A stretch of 64,000 nucleotides of DNA from Actinernus sp. WN-2022 (GCA_030867875.1 JAOWCC010000569.1:930001-994000), one strand, 5' to 3'; shown: positions 20,999 to 32,940, counted from the stretch's first letter. Notes: a model not told the origin generated them from the letters alone. A program made the numbers and translations.

Positions 20999-21112
20999 AA
21001 AGTCTAGTGGAGGATCTATCATTAAGAGGAACAACTGGACATGGACAAACATGGACGATAAAATCCCTATCCCTGGTCCCACCTCCCCCCCCCCCGGCAT
21101 TCATTGGTGCAT

Positions 21113-22530
21113 GATATGCCACCACTGGGTGCAGAGTGACCATTATTGTGTTCCAGTAGGCAGACTGGACCTCTTGCAAAGACGAGCATGTGTAATTTTA
21201 GGCAAAGTCCATTTGGACGATCATATGGCCTTCCTGGGGATTGGACTTCAGGGATTTAAACTGGTCCTACTGTACTGTCACTCTGTTTGCATGGGCCCTG
21301 AATTCTTTGACATCAGCTCTAGAAATGACAGAGAACTTTCCTTTATCAACTACTGTTTCGACGATAGACATTGTCTTCCTGTTTTCAACTTCCACTGGCT
21401 GTACTTTACTTTCTTGTCGCACTGCTCAAAGACATCATCAAGTTGATCATCTTTGCACTGGCTGATAAAGACGTCAGGGCTTTTGCTGACCTCTATCCCC
21501 ATTGACCTCAAACAGAGCAGTTTAAGAGCTAGGTTTATGATGGCGCTGGCACAGGCAGGTGTGGTGTGGGACGTGAATGAGGTGGTAAAAATGTAGCTAG
21601 GACGAAGTTTACAGAAAAGAGACCTTGAGATCTTAACATCTGGATTATCAGCCTTAAACTTTTGATGCAAATTGCCTAGATAGTCATTGAGATATCGCTT
21701 TTGGTCTTTCTCCTCCTCGTGCTTCTTATAGTCAGTCTTTCCAGGCATCATTCTTGAGTTGTCATCATGTAACATAAAAACTCAGTTACCTTCACTTTTA
21801 GCTATAGGTCCAACTTTGGCTTTGCGCTGGAGTAACCGTTGTGAAATCCCAGTTCTCATGTTAATCTGACTCAACGGGCAATACTTTCTTACAATTTTCC
21901 CACTATCCCTAATTTTCGCTGCCTACTTTCTGGTGGACCACATTCTCTTTAACTTCCTGGATTAAGGCATTTGCAAATTCCAGTTTCTTCTGTATCTTGG
22001 GTGATACACGTCTTGGGTTGAGGCTTGCCTCCCGAAGTTCTCGACGAGATCTGTTTTTCGGTGTATTTCTTGCCGTATTGTTGTCACTGGTACAGCTTAA
22101 TTTTGCAGCAGAACATTGTGCCATTTTTCGGAGCCTCCAGGTTTCCTTCTGTGCATCCTTTTTTGCGTTTTAAGGTATTGTATTTCACAGTGCACATTTG
22201 ATAGAGCCCTGCTTACTCTCCTTCAGCTACTTTCTCGTTTCGCAGCACTGTCAAAGTTGAATTTTACAAGTAGCAAGGAGGACTGACTGCTTTGGCCTCT
22301 CGTTCTACGATTCCTGTCGAGTACGTTCTGTTGTGCTTTTCGGGTCTGCACAGCCACTACTTTCTTTTGTTTCTCACGATACAACTGAATTCGTTGTTGT
22401 TGCTGTAGCCTCTTTTTTTAAGAGCCACCTGGTCGAGTTATGTTGTGGGCACGTATGCTCGCCTTTTCTTCGCCTTTCTGCAGCTTTTGCCGTTGCCGTT
22501 GCCGTATTTCTGCTACAGTTTTTTGCCATT
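21113..22530 (-). pseudogene. Unknown multicopy family (FEAGHGKG motif), N-terminal half
   Basis: The upstream half of the gene continued at 13735-14788. The first part (about 22530-22140) is a basic, Gln/Lys-rich region (EIRQRQRQKLQKGEEKAS, later QLYREKQKKVVAVQTRK) with an in-frame stop near 22410. Then come RSRRELREASLNPRRVSPKI and LEFANALIQEVKEN. The next block has DDNSRMMPGKTDYKK, YLNDYLGNLHQKFKADNPDV and SLFCKLRPSYIF. The last has QYSQWKL-like and VQMDFA..NYTCSSLQEVQSAY, ending in VTLHPVVAYH at the insertion site. Several stops and frame changes (near 21790, 21900 and in the last block) make it a pseudogene. Function unknown. Confidence 0.65.
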
Positions 22531-22753
22531 TGTAACAAAATGTTTCTCATTTAAGATGATAACGCAAGTGGTATCCTGTCAAAATATTCTAATGTACACA
22601 ATTTCGATTGGTCCTGATCAAACTTGTTTAATTTACATATTTTCACTCGTTATTTTGGGATAGAACTAGCTCTTTTTATCTAAACCTTCAATACAATATA
22701 TATATTGCTTTTTGGGGAGTAAAAACGTTACATTTACGTTAATATTATAAACT

Positions 22754-22867
22754 AATTGCGATTTTGAGACGCCGATACCGAATTATATTGCCGGCCAGTT
22801 GGGAGAAAATATATTTTCTTCCAACGCTGGCAATATAATTCGGTATCGGCGTCTCAAAATCGCAATT
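22754..22867. repeat. Near-perfect long hairpin
   Basis: Arms of about 50 bp (AATTGCGATTTTGAGACGCC.. and its complement) surround a short AT-rich loop (GAGAAAATATATTTTCTT). The GAGACGCC..ATACC core recurs as another small hairpin at 23428-23465. Confidence 0.8.
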
Positions 22868-23517
22868 ACTTTTGTATCACGATTCAACAATTAAGTCGGG
22901 AATTGTTAAAAGAAAGAAGAGAATGAAGCACCAAAAACTCATGCTGATCGTAATTTCAATTATCTAAAGGCGCTTAGTATATCCATGGCAACAGTTTCAC
23001 GGCTTGAGACTTGAGTGGAGAAAACTTTCGCGACGTGTTTTGAAATCTCTTCAATGCTTCTAGTTCTACATCAATTATTGTCAAATAAACATCAGTTTCA
23101 AAAATGATAAGTGAATTATCTAATTTTAAAAGAAGTAAGTTTTTTGTTCTTTGAAATAACGACTTTTGCAATTTTACTGCTTTGAGACGGCGAAATTTGT
23201 ACTTTAGCGGATACGAGTGTTAGATTTCTGACGAAAACTACAATGCCAACCTATTATATTTAGGATTGAAGATTCTTATCTTGTAATTTACAACGATTTG
23301 AAGGTGAAATTGTAGAAATCTTGCCACGACGTGCTCAATACATGCTGTTGAAAAACGACTTCTGAACTTGACCGGGAACCCATGTAACTACAAGGGCTCA
23401 CGAAAGGGCCAATCAGAGGCTGGTATTCTGAGACGCCAATACCATGTTATATTGGCGTCTCAAAAGTAAACAAAATGATCAGTGAATCGTGATACACAAA
23501 CTAATGGTCGTTTTAAA
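22868..23517. other. No gene; small hairpin at its right end
   Basis: No coding signal. At 23428-23465, GAGACGCCAATAC and its complement form a hairpin with the same core as the one at 22754-22867. Both are followed by ATCACGATTCA-type sequence in one orientation or the other, so the block may be one larger, rearranged fold-back element. Confidence 0.4.
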
Positions 23518-23799
23518 CATAGTTAATAGAGTGGAATGGTTAGGAAACTCAGGGACCTTCTTTGTTATAGGTCTTTGTTAGCTTTTTTCAACCACCATCG
23601 TGCACAAAACACAATAGAAATTCCAACATGTTAATCAATCAGCCAATAGAAACGTGTGAGTTCAGTCGTTCAGGGAACGCTAATGAACTATGATCGTGCA
23701 CAATCTTTTGTCTTACCCCTTCCAACCTAAATCACAGCGCCTTTGTTAGCCCTTTTGAAGTTTGCCGGGTTTCTTAACCATTCCACTCTATTAACTATG
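23518..23799. repeat. MITE with 7-bp TTTTAAA direct flanks
   Basis: The ends CATAGTTAATAGAGTGGAAT and ATTCCACTCTATTAACTATG are exact inverted copies. TTTTAAA flanks both sides (23511-23517, 23800-23806) as a likely target duplication. An inner pair (TCGTGCACAA-type) also matches. Non-coding. Confidence 0.75.
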
Positions 23800-23806
23800 T
23801 TTTAAA

Positions 23807-24679
23807 TGAATTGAAAGTACTCTACTTAGTTGAAAACAAATATTAATCACTTACCTTTGATTCTTTATCACTAAAACAGACGTTGCCTAGAGGAATAAGA
23901 TCAATTTAAGTAATGTAAAGCACGTGTCTCGTCACATACTGAAAGAGAGATTGCATGCTTTCTGTGTCTCGCGTTACACTGAGCGTTCTATTTTTGTCAG
24001 GCAAAACGTCATAAATAGGTCAATACGGTGTACAACGTTTATCGAGACTGGTCTGGAAAATGCGGCGATGGATGTGACAGCGATGGACGTTACAGAACTT
24101 GTTGTTTTTTGCCACATCTTTGTTATTCAGACATGAGCGTTTATATACTGCAGGCTACAATGTCAAACCAAGTCCTATTACTACAAAACATATTGTGCCT
24201 CTACTTGAAATTGTATTCTAGGAATTCTGGTAACATAATGCTGGTTACACGCTTAATCATACGCACCTGGCTGGACAACTTCAAGTGATTGCCGTAGTCT
24301 GGCCAAAACCCAAATTGAATATAAGTTTTATATAAAATTAAGGAGCGATTAGTATAAAAAGAAGCAGTGATAGTGATTCTGCACCAGGGTGGCAATTTGT
24401 TTTTTGATTATCAAAAATGTAAATTCAATAACCAGACCAAAAGAGTACAACTAGCCGTTTAGCCTTTTATCCCCTGAGAAAAAGACACAATAACGTTTTA
24501 GCTAACGGATTTAACAACTCTTAAAATTAGCTCGTTTATAGTAACATTGAGCTGGGGACATCGTCAAATGGGTGAAAATGAGCTATTTAAGGTCAAATTA
24601 TAAAGATGCCATGATGGTTATGTTTGTTTTCTTGTTCTTATAAAAAATAATTACCCCATGATTCTAACCCTTTTTCGGG
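23807..24679. other. No gene seen
   Basis: Open frames near 23924-24288 overlap on one strand and show no family resemblance. No inverted repeat or tRNA was noticed. Confidence 0.35.
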
Positions 24680-26420
24680 TATTGAGACGGCTGGGACATA
24701 AACTAAGCGATTTGCCCGTTTTGTGTGTGGAATGGGTGTGTATTGGAGTCGTTCCAAACCGTAGGTACTGTCCCTGAAGATAGAGAAACATTAGAAATAC
24801 TAGTTACAGGTTCAGCAAGCTCCTAAGCAAATGATTTAAGGACATGGGGTGGTATGTTATCAGGTCCACTAAGGAGTTTTTACAGCCTTCATAAGGCTGA
24901 ATTATGGGAACTTGGTCAGCGGCTGGGATGAAGGCTGGCAGACTCATTAAATCTAGAAGTGGAATGTCTACATTAACAGAGACAAAGAGTGTATTAAATT
25001 TATAGGCTCAGGTCAGTTAAAATGTCACCATGCTTGAAACAAAATGACTGAGTATTTTCAGACCTACCCAACATTTTGTTCACAATCTTCCACCATTGTG
25101 GACAGTCATCGTTCCTCAAATGTTGGCCTTTTTCAGTATTACATTTCCGTTTCCTTTAAGCGATTTCAGTTTGAACTTTATACCTATAGAGTTGCCACTG
25201 ATATGGGTTTCCACTATGGAAGGGTTTCTGATGCTCATACATAAAACTGCTTGATAGGTGTAGTCATCCATGGTTTATCGGTGTGATGAATACTAACGCT
25301 TTTTGTAGGAAAGAAGAGGTCAAGTGCGGAGGTAAATGACGAAGCTAAAGCACCTATCACGGGATTTAATCCAATCCCACTAAACCAATCACGAAGTGCA
25401 GCCCACTGTCTGAAAGTATTGAACCCAGACCGAGTGTAGCAATGCACGCGACGCTTAGCTTTTTTTGCTCCGACTAGTATTCTTAGCAATTGAAAACCAT
25501 TGCACAATATTGTGGTCAGACGAACCTAGCAGTGCTAGAATAAATGGTTTGTTGAATAAATTATGCAAATTAGTAATGAGATCTACGATGGCTGACCCCT
25601 AGTGTGTTGTTTAACAACTATTTTTTAAACTATGACTAGTAATTAAGTTAGAGATATCTAAATTATTAAAGTCACCAAGAATGGATAAGCCACAGTCAGG
25701 GTACTTATCACGGATGAAATCAGTAGTATTCACGAAATATTCATGAAGATCACGCTGCTCTTGGGCAGACTGATCAGGAGGATTATACACAATGCAAATG
25801 GCAATTCCAGATAGAGTTCTTGGGAGGCAAGTGGGCCAGAGCCACACACATTAAAAATTCGGATTCTCTATGTTAATTCTACGTTTGCATGAAATACTGC
25901 GGAATAAGTAAACACAGATTCCTCCACCATGGCCGTTTGATCGGTCCCTGCGATGAACGATAAAATCATTGATAGATAGTAAGTCATCATCAATCTCATC
26001 ATGGAGCCAGGATTCAGTTATTGCCGCTATATCTATCCAGCTGGAGGTTAAATCAGCTGACAATTCATTTAGCTTTGGTAGCAGCGAGCGAGCATTTATC
26101 AAACAAAAGCGTGGAGGTGTTGTAGAATTAAAGCCTTGTGCAGTCGTTGGAATGCTAATGCAATTACTTGCTTTGTTGTCTATATCATTAAACAGCGTGT
26201 TGTGGTGATATGGAGTAGAATGTTGGATATTCTCACAGGTATAGTACGGCTGCATCTGTCATTGTTAGTGCAATTAGAACAGGTATTATCAGAGGGAGCT
26301 AGTACATGCCGATTTGTATAGTTCCTGTAGTTTCGTTTTGTATTTAGTCCTTTGGTTATAAAATAAAACATCTTCATGTAGTAAATCAGAGGGTCCATTA
26401 GGCCTGTACCGAAGTATGTT
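24680..26420 (-). mobile_element. LINE remnant, endonuclease plus start of reverse transcriptase
   Basis: A non-LTR retrotransposon copy in pieces. The endonuclease starts around 26100 with FCLINARSLLPKLNELSADL and AITESWLHDEI, then GHGGGICVYL, and continues at 25847 with AICIVYNPPDQ and LSILGDFNNLDI. A linker gives SVSIHHTDKPWMT (near 25270). The reverse-transcriptase N-terminus follows with PDNIPPHVLKSFA and ELAEPVTSIFNVSL (around 24880-24780). The catalytic part is missing. Stops and frame changes are many. CR1-like by motif order. Confidence 0.7.
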
Positions 26421-27364
26421 AAGCGGATTTAGTACATCAACTAAAGTACGGTTATTACCGTAGTTGTCCGTTTCAGTTACAAAAGATGCAATGAAGAGTG
26501 TGTAATCCTTTGTGGTTTCTCTGTTCGATATGAGGATTAGTCAGGACCAGGTTATTATATTATAGGTTATTATAGGTGGATATCGCCACAACAATATTAA
26601 CTTGTAAATGGCTAAGCCATTGTGCTGATCCAAAAGTGGCAAAGCGATGTATCATACATGTTTGTTTCATTGCATAACGGGTAGTTTCAAACACGAATAT
26701 TCAAAAGGACCGACAAACTGCTGTAATTAATATTCGGGACATTAGCAACTTCTTGATTCAAGTCAATTCTACGATAATTTGTGTAAAGAAGGAAAAAGGC
26801 AGTTAATATGAAAAGCCTCGTGGCCGGTATTTAGACCCCACTCCCAAGACCAATAGTTTTCCGAATTGAAGTTTTCCTACTTTTTAATTTTGTTTTTGGA
26901 CAGAAAAACAAGTAGCACTGGTGAAAGGACCACAATAAAATTAGTAAGAATGTCAAGTTTGGGGGTTATACGTTATACTGGAACAAAGATATTGCCACCC
27001 AAATTATGTCTATATTAACATACTTTTGTTCAGCAAGAATCACCAGTTTGCATATGCAGATCATACCCACTTTAGCCACCTGCGGCCAATTTTCGGCCAA
27101 TAGTAGCGGCCACGTGTCTGCTGATATGTTGTCCATGAGTCGGTCGATAATTTCATACTCTCTGGCTGCTCCCCATTAAGGGCTATGGGTAAAAAGCAAA
27201 TTGGAAGAGTACCATAGAAATGTAGGCAAAAGCAACGATGTGCAGAATGCGAAGGCTACACGACGCACGAGAAACGAACAGTGAGGTCAATAAGCTGTGG
27301 CCGTGCAAGTTGAAGGAATAATGGTATAATAAATCCTGTATGATCAGTCTTGCAGTCTTAGCCG
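26421..27364. other. No gene seen between two LINE remnants
   Basis: AT-rich, without a convincing frame. The short minus frame 27183-27446 overlaps the 3' tail of the next LINE. Confidence 0.35.
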
Positions 27365-30300
27365 GTAGTGCAGTGCAGTGCAGTGCAATGCAATATTCTT
27401 TATTTAAAGACGGAAGACACATTAACCTTACATAGTTATCTAACATACAGACCTATGTTACAAATAAATTTTAAAAAAGAAAAAAGGTATGGGAGAAATG
27501 TACACACGAGATACAATATTGCAAGATATAATAAATAATTGTAATAAATATACCGATAATTAATATCAAATAAATTCAAAAACAGATAAACTTACTAGCA
27601 GACTATGCAATGGACACAGCGCCAGAAATGCAGCAGTAGTGAAGCAAGAAGCGAACGTTGTAGCTGAGGAGAGGTGCGGAAGAAAAAGGTTACGAAGCTT
27701 ATGTGTAATAGAAGCCAGAAGTGAGCGTAGTAGTAGATGTAGTAAGCTGCTTGCACTAAGGATCCAGGGAATTGAAAAATGTAGCAGTGCTGTAAGCCAG
27801 AGTGGACTTGCCGGAAATACTGCGAGTGTAAGGTACAGCGGTTATGTTGGCTGGCTCTGGTGCAGTAGCCAGAAGCTCTACGAGTAGTAGAGGGGAAATG
27901 AAACGTGTTCTTAAAACATGTAGGTGCATCAGGATTTAGAAGGATGGTAAAGGGAAGTAGATGTTCCTACATTTAATCAGGTCGGTGATCGGAATCCATT
28001 GAAGCTGGGAGGCCAGATGAACAGAGGGCTGAGAAAAGTCGGCATCCAAGAGTATTCAGGCAGCGCGTTTTTGAAGCCGAAGAAGCCGCAGCATGAGGAA
28101 GTGGGAGCAGTTTCTCCAAGCGGCAGAACAGTAGATAAAATGGTTATGGATGCGTGAGTTAAAGTATAAAAGCGTAATGTACAATCATAGGCGAGGAAGG
28201 GCTTGATTTGAAGGGGCAGAGACAGTCTACTGCTGATGATGGCACAGATGTTGTCGACGTGATGTTCCCATGACATGTAACCGTCTAAAGTGACGCCTAG
28301 TATTTTGGCATGGTCGACCTGCTCGATACTGTTACCGTTGACTACCACATTTAATGCAGAGTAAGTAATAGCGTACGGAATTTCCGAGAGGAGGTGACAA
28401 GTAAAGACTTGGTCTTAGATGTGTTGGTCTTAGATGCCATTTTGTTTTGCCTTGTCCATGGAAACACAGCTAAGGTGACTTAATTTAATGACGAAAGAGT
28501 GGCCAGAGGTGAGTGTAGTAGTGTCGTCGGCAAACATTGTCTGGTAAGTGGTAAAGTATAGCTGCAAATGTAGGTCATTAATAAATATAAGAAAGAAAAG
28601 CGGCTCGAGGATGCTGCCTTGTGGCACACTTACAGACACTGGAAGTGCGTCCGACATAGTGCCCAGGAATAGGGGTATGCCCTGACAAATAGGAGCAGAA
28701 CCACACGATAGTCGAGGGGGAATAGCCATAGACATGGAGCTTGTAGAGTAGCGTATTGTAATCGACCAGGTCAAATGCCTTTTTCAGGTTGATTAGGAGA
28801 AGTCCATATAGAAGTTTGTTATCCATATTGCTCAGTATCTTGTCCAAAAGATCAGCGATGGCAAGCTCACATGAACGGAACCTACTAAAGCCAAACTGTG
28901 AGTACGTGGCGCTCTAGGACTTTAGATACCACATCGAGGATGGATATTGGATGAAAATTGGAGCGGTCAAAGAGCGAGCGGTCTTTATACATTGGCGAGA
29001 CTTTGGCAATTTTCCACAAGTCTGGGAAAAATCGAGGAATCGGCAATTTAAAAAAATAGCTGTTAAGACCGTCCAAACCGGCAGCCTTGACAGTGGAAAA
29101 GCAGAAACCGGTGAAATATCGAATCAAACACCAGATGGAAGCTTGGAGATAACAAACTCGTTAAGGTGGTCCTAGTTGGAACTACCAGGAGGGCTACTGA
29201 GTTTATAACAGTAGATGTAATAGTGTTTGTTGAGTAAGTTAGCAATGTCAAAATTATTGTGATAGTTCTTGCTGTTAATGATCAGGTGGCTAGGCAGATT
29301 AGGGCATTTAGAAGGAGCCAGATTACGAATAATGCGCCATAGTTTTTTTTGGATTATACACGTTGCGGTTGATAGATTCACGATAGAATGTGCTCTTTGC
29401 GTTCCTAATAAGATGCACTACTATATTACGCGCCGCGTGGCACTCGTGTCAACAGGATTCATTGTTTTCAAAATAGCTTTCTTATGTAAATTATTGTGCC
29501 TATTAATAGCCGTACCTATCTCAGCAGAAAACCACTCGGGCTGAAACTGTTTCCTAAAAGGAACGTGCGAGTCAGTTACGCTGTTAAATAAACTGTACCA
29601 GTGCCCAAAGGCATCGTTAAGGTCTGTAAACATATCCATTGCATTCCATGGAATGTAGACCAAGTCGGCTAAAAAACTATCAACAGAGAAATTCTTTAGC
29701 GAGCGAAAAACTATAGGTTTGTGCCCAGCTGCTTAATGCTATACTTAATGCTCCTGGATTTCCAGGAAGTAAGTATAGGTAGATGATCACTTAGGGAGAT
29801 CGTAGAGTGCCTGAACATAATCCTTAAGAGAGACAAAAATGTGATCTAAAAGCGATCCAGATATCGGCCTAATAAGTACAGTTATAAGCTGTTGAAGATT
29901 ATATAACTGCATTAAATTCAAGAAACGATTGGTTACAGGTGTTCTGGATAGTAAGTCAAAATTAATGTCTGGTTACCCTGGCAATCAGCTTTGTTCAGCA
30001 TAGCATCTAAAAGTTCCAGATACGAAGCATCAGAGGATGGAGGCCGGTAAATAAACGAAACGAAACATGGCTTTGAGCACCGGAATTTTAGTTCAAACCA
30101 GATGCATTCAATCCATTTCATTTCGAGATCACATCTTTTTACCGGTAGATGAGCTGGGACGTCAATAAGCACTCCTCCACCCTTTTCCCCTCTTCTATCA
30201 GCGCGGAATATGGAGTAGTTATCTGCGGCCAAGGAAGCATTTGACCAGGAATCATTGAGGAATGTTTCTGAGATTACAAACATTAGATTTGGCTTGCCAC

Positions 30301-30530
30301 TCCTTCGATCGGAAACGGATGATTTCATCCAGTTTGTTTGGTTTGTTGGTGAGAGAGCAAACATTATAATGGCAGAAGTTCAGGTGTTTGTTGGGGAACT
30401 CAAGTAATATCGTGTCCTGGCAAGCCATGAACGAAGATGACTGGTCTGTGGGTTGTGACAAAGCATTGCAATGATTGTCCAAGCTGCTGTCAGCGATTGA
30501 AGGCCCGGGATTTGACAGAATACCAGTAAG
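27365..30530 (-). mobile_element. Decayed LINE with endonuclease, reverse transcriptase and repeat tail
   Basis: Read on the minus strand. The endonuclease begins near 30420 with NKHLNFCHYNVCSLTNK, then VISETFLNDSW, RADRRGEKGGGVLI and VSFIYRPPSSDASYLELL. The reverse transcriptase starts near 29110 with AAGLDGLNSYFFKL and continues with LLINLKKAFDLVDYNTLL, SVPQGSILEPLFFLIFIND and MFADDTTTL, where FADD replaces YADD. The C-terminal part has KILGVTLDGYMSWEHHVD. The 3' end is a TGCAC repeat (27366-27390) after AATAAAGAATATTGCA. Many frame changes show it is dead. CR1/L2-type order. Confidence 0.75.
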
Positions 30531-30591
30531 TATCCCAACTCAAAACAAGTCGCTGAAGTTGGAAGTGGGTGACTGAGTTTAGTAGCCAACC

Positions 30592-31026
30592 CTACTGGCG
30601 AAGAACCTTCTGCGACAAGGCAGCAAGGGGAGCAAGATGGTGACCACTGACACATGCTTCATTGTAAAACACATTGCTCACAGTCCCAAACCTAACTATA
30701 TTGGCTTGATTTCCACAAAAAGTAGCATTATGAAAGCATAGCTCTTGGTTGTAGCAAATTTGCCAGTTCAGTAACAACACGGAGCAGAAAACTGCAAAAA
30801 TGGCGCAGCAGTCCGCAACACAACCATGATGACGCATTAAGCTAATTGTCTTAGTATCAGAGTCTTGGTATCTAAACTGAACTAGAGCAGATTTCAGTAT
30901 TTCCGTAGCTGTGCTGTAGCCGTGCTGTATCTCTGATTGGTTGATGGTGCACTTGCCGTAAGTGTGCCTGACAGTGAAGGGGTTTCTGTATACGTCATAG
31001 ATGTTATTGAGCGCATTTCTCGACAT
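30592..31026 (-). CDS. Hypothetical 144-residue frame
   Basis: It lies just 5' of the LINE at 27365-30530 and contains a hydrophobic stretch (CCAIFAVFCSVLLLNWQIC) within a cysteine-rich part. It could belong to the 5' region of that LINE or be unrelated. I recognise no family. Confidence 0.2.
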   Translation of the reverse strand: MSRNALNNIYDVYRNPFTVRHTYGKCTINQSEIQHGYSTATEILKSALVQFRYQDSDTKTISLMRHHGCVADCCAIFAVFCSVLLLNWQICYNQELCFHNATFCGNQANIVRFGTVSNVFYNEACVSGHHLAPLAALSQKVLRQ

Positions 31027-31154
31027 ATGATTTCTTGTTTCTGTAGCTGGAGCTCATCTTTTTTCTTTTTTTTTTCATTCGACTTTGTGGTGTCGATATG
31101 GGGCTATGACAAACAGAGAGAGATAACTCTTCCAAGTTTTGACGTCTTTTCTAG

Positions 31155-31800
31155 CCATGGCATGGCGACTGAACAACAACGACGGTATTTACGAGAAAGG
31201 GTCTTCATTTTGCACTCAAAAGTGGCACCAAATCCTTTTATCGTGGCTAAGAACAGGAAGAAAAACTGTCACGGAAGAAAATAACTTTTGCTCAATTAAT
31301 GCAGTGCGAAATATTACCGATAAGTTTGTTGCCACGGGAAGTTGCGAGCCAGACAATCAGGAAAAACCGCCGAAAATTATGAGCCCGTGGAAACGTGCGT
31401 ACTTGGAAATTGTCGTTGTGGTTAACCCGTTCATGTACCTTGAAGAAATGAAAAATACCATGCAGATGGACTTGAATTTGCCGAATAACGAAGTTCCTTC
31501 AGTATCAGTGATCTGCAGAACATTTCAAGAATTTTACTTGCAAGGCACAAAGCTACCAAAGTCGCAGCCGAGCGTTTAACCCAATTGAACATGGCCCGCC
31601 GAGCAGCATTTTTATCGCTGAAGAGCGACTGTCAATCCAAGGATGCTCTTCTTTGTGGACGAGACCGGGTTTCAGCTTGAAGATAACTTAAGAACTGTAG
31701 GAAGGTGCCACAGAAATGATGCTTCTTCACCTCTTTATGCACGAAAGAATGATGCACGAATTAAGATGTCCGTTCTAGCTGTAATTGGTTTTGATTACTG
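31155..31800 (+). mobile_element. Tc1/mariner-superfamily transposase fragment
   Basis: A helix-turn-helix-like N-terminal part (NNDGIYEKG, then INAVRNITDKFVATGSCEP) is followed by RAYLEIVVVVNPFMYLEEMK and, after a frame change near 31580, LNMARRAAFLSLKSDC and FVDETGFQLEDNLRTVGR. The FVDETGF block carries one of the catalytic acidic residues and its position fits the IS630/Tc1/mariner core. ARIKMSVLAVIGFD follows, then the copy breaks off into unrelated sequence with repeated GATTACTG. No terminal repeats were found. Confidence 0.65.
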
Positions 31801-32079
31801 ACTACTATTGATTACTGTAATTGATTTAGATTACTGACTTTAAAGCTCTCTTGCTTCAGAATTACCTACAAGTTTTAAACTTTTAAACTCTACAAGCAGT
31901 TAAATCATTTAACATGTGTGCAATATTTCATCAATTGCAGCGAAAATATAATCTACTTATTAATAGTAACATGACATTTTTTACCAATAATATTTAAAAC
32001 AATAGACCCTGAATTATCTGCGATCTTACTTTTTACACCTACAGCATTTCCACTGTCTAGACTGTCTACATCAGTATTT

Positions 32080-32619
32080 GTCCTTGAACAATAATATGCC
32101 AGCAGAGCACGTCCTGTTTGGCTCGTACGTACTACTTCGCCACTCAGCCCATCTCTCGTACACTCTGTATGCCCACATAGCCTTGTCTCTGGTATTGCGT
32201 GGTACAGACTCTTAAACCAACTGCACTAAACTCCTTTCTTCACGAAGGGTAAAACGCTCAATTTGGTGTTCCTGACTAGTCACTGAAATAAAAGGAATAG
32301 CACATTAATTACATTAATCCAACATTATTGAACTTACACAAAACTAAACAAGGAAATAGTCATGTTAAGTAGCAGTTACCTTTTTCTTTTTTTTAACTTC
32401 AACCACGCTTTCTCCCCTCTCATTAGTAAGACGGCTCGCAGGTTCAAAATCCTTTCTATTAAAATATTCCAACATGTCAACAGACTGCGAGAGAATTTCA
32501 CCTAATCCGTCTTCAATGTAGACACCTTCCAGAATAGTCATTTGTCGTCCTTCAAACTTGTCCACAGCTCGAGAAGGCATTTCTTTCCAACCGTAATCTT
32601 CTACTTCTAACAAATACAT
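32080..32619 (-). CDS. Possible two-exon fragment resembling DUF3504/Crypton-type proteins
   Basis: The first frame (32619-32365) gives EVEDYGWKEMPSRAVDKF and GVYIEDGLGEILSQSVDML and ends in a lysine run before a GT. Downstream, after a possible acceptor near 32285, one frame reads QEHQIERFTLREERSLVQL and, past a stop, VPRNTRDKAMWAYRVYERWA. That last motif resembles the N-terminal arm of tyrosine-recombinase-like (Crypton-derived) proteins. The junction phase does not fit well, so this is weak. Confidence 0.3.
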
Positions 32620-32845
32620 CTTGCTTTCAAACGGGAGAGCGCTGACTGTATAACTGTTTTTCTTTTTATTGACAGTCCTTTACAATATAAATGTCTGCAT
32701 ACAAGTGAGTAAGTTTAGTGCGTTTTCTCTCCTTTTGGTATGCACGGTTTACATCTCATACATGCAACATCAGCATGGAAAAATATTCTCATTACAAAGC
32801 TAACAAACCTTGTTTGTTCTAAAACAATGGAACTGTGTATTAAAT

Positions 32846-32940
32846 TGGATAGTGACTTTGCTCCTCAGTCTTCTTAGAAATAATGACCTTTGCGCTCGGT
32901 CATTATTTCTAAGAAGACCTCGGAGCTCATCCATTATCCT
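32846..32940. repeat. Hairpin element
   Basis: TCTTCTTAGAAATAATGACC pairs exactly with GGTCATTATTTCTAAGAAGA around the loop TTTGCGCTC. The outer arms (GGATAGTGA / TCCATTATCC, GCTCC / GGAGC) extend it. Confidence 0.75.

Larger units (their letters stand above)
14791..21110. mobile_element. 6.3-kb GCACC-family insertion carrying a RecQ-like helicase
   Basis: The left end is GCACCAATCAATGTTAAG and the right end, in complement, GCACCAATGAATGCC, each followed inward by a long G run. AT flanks both ends (14789-14790, 21111-21112). Removing the insert and one AT puts the two halves of the interrupted minus-strand gene back in one frame (VVAYH then YCGGSDD), which strongly supports a single insertion event. 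Inside are the second RecQ-like pseudogene, a ZAD-like gene remnant, a SINE, a LINE tail and several MITEs. No transposase was recognised, so it is either a non-autonomous element with cargo or an old element filled by later insertions. Confidence 0.65.

Noticed and set aside
20994..21465. Plus-strand frames of up to 150 codons
   Set aside because: They are antisense to the FEAGHGKG-family pseudogene and cross the insertion boundary.
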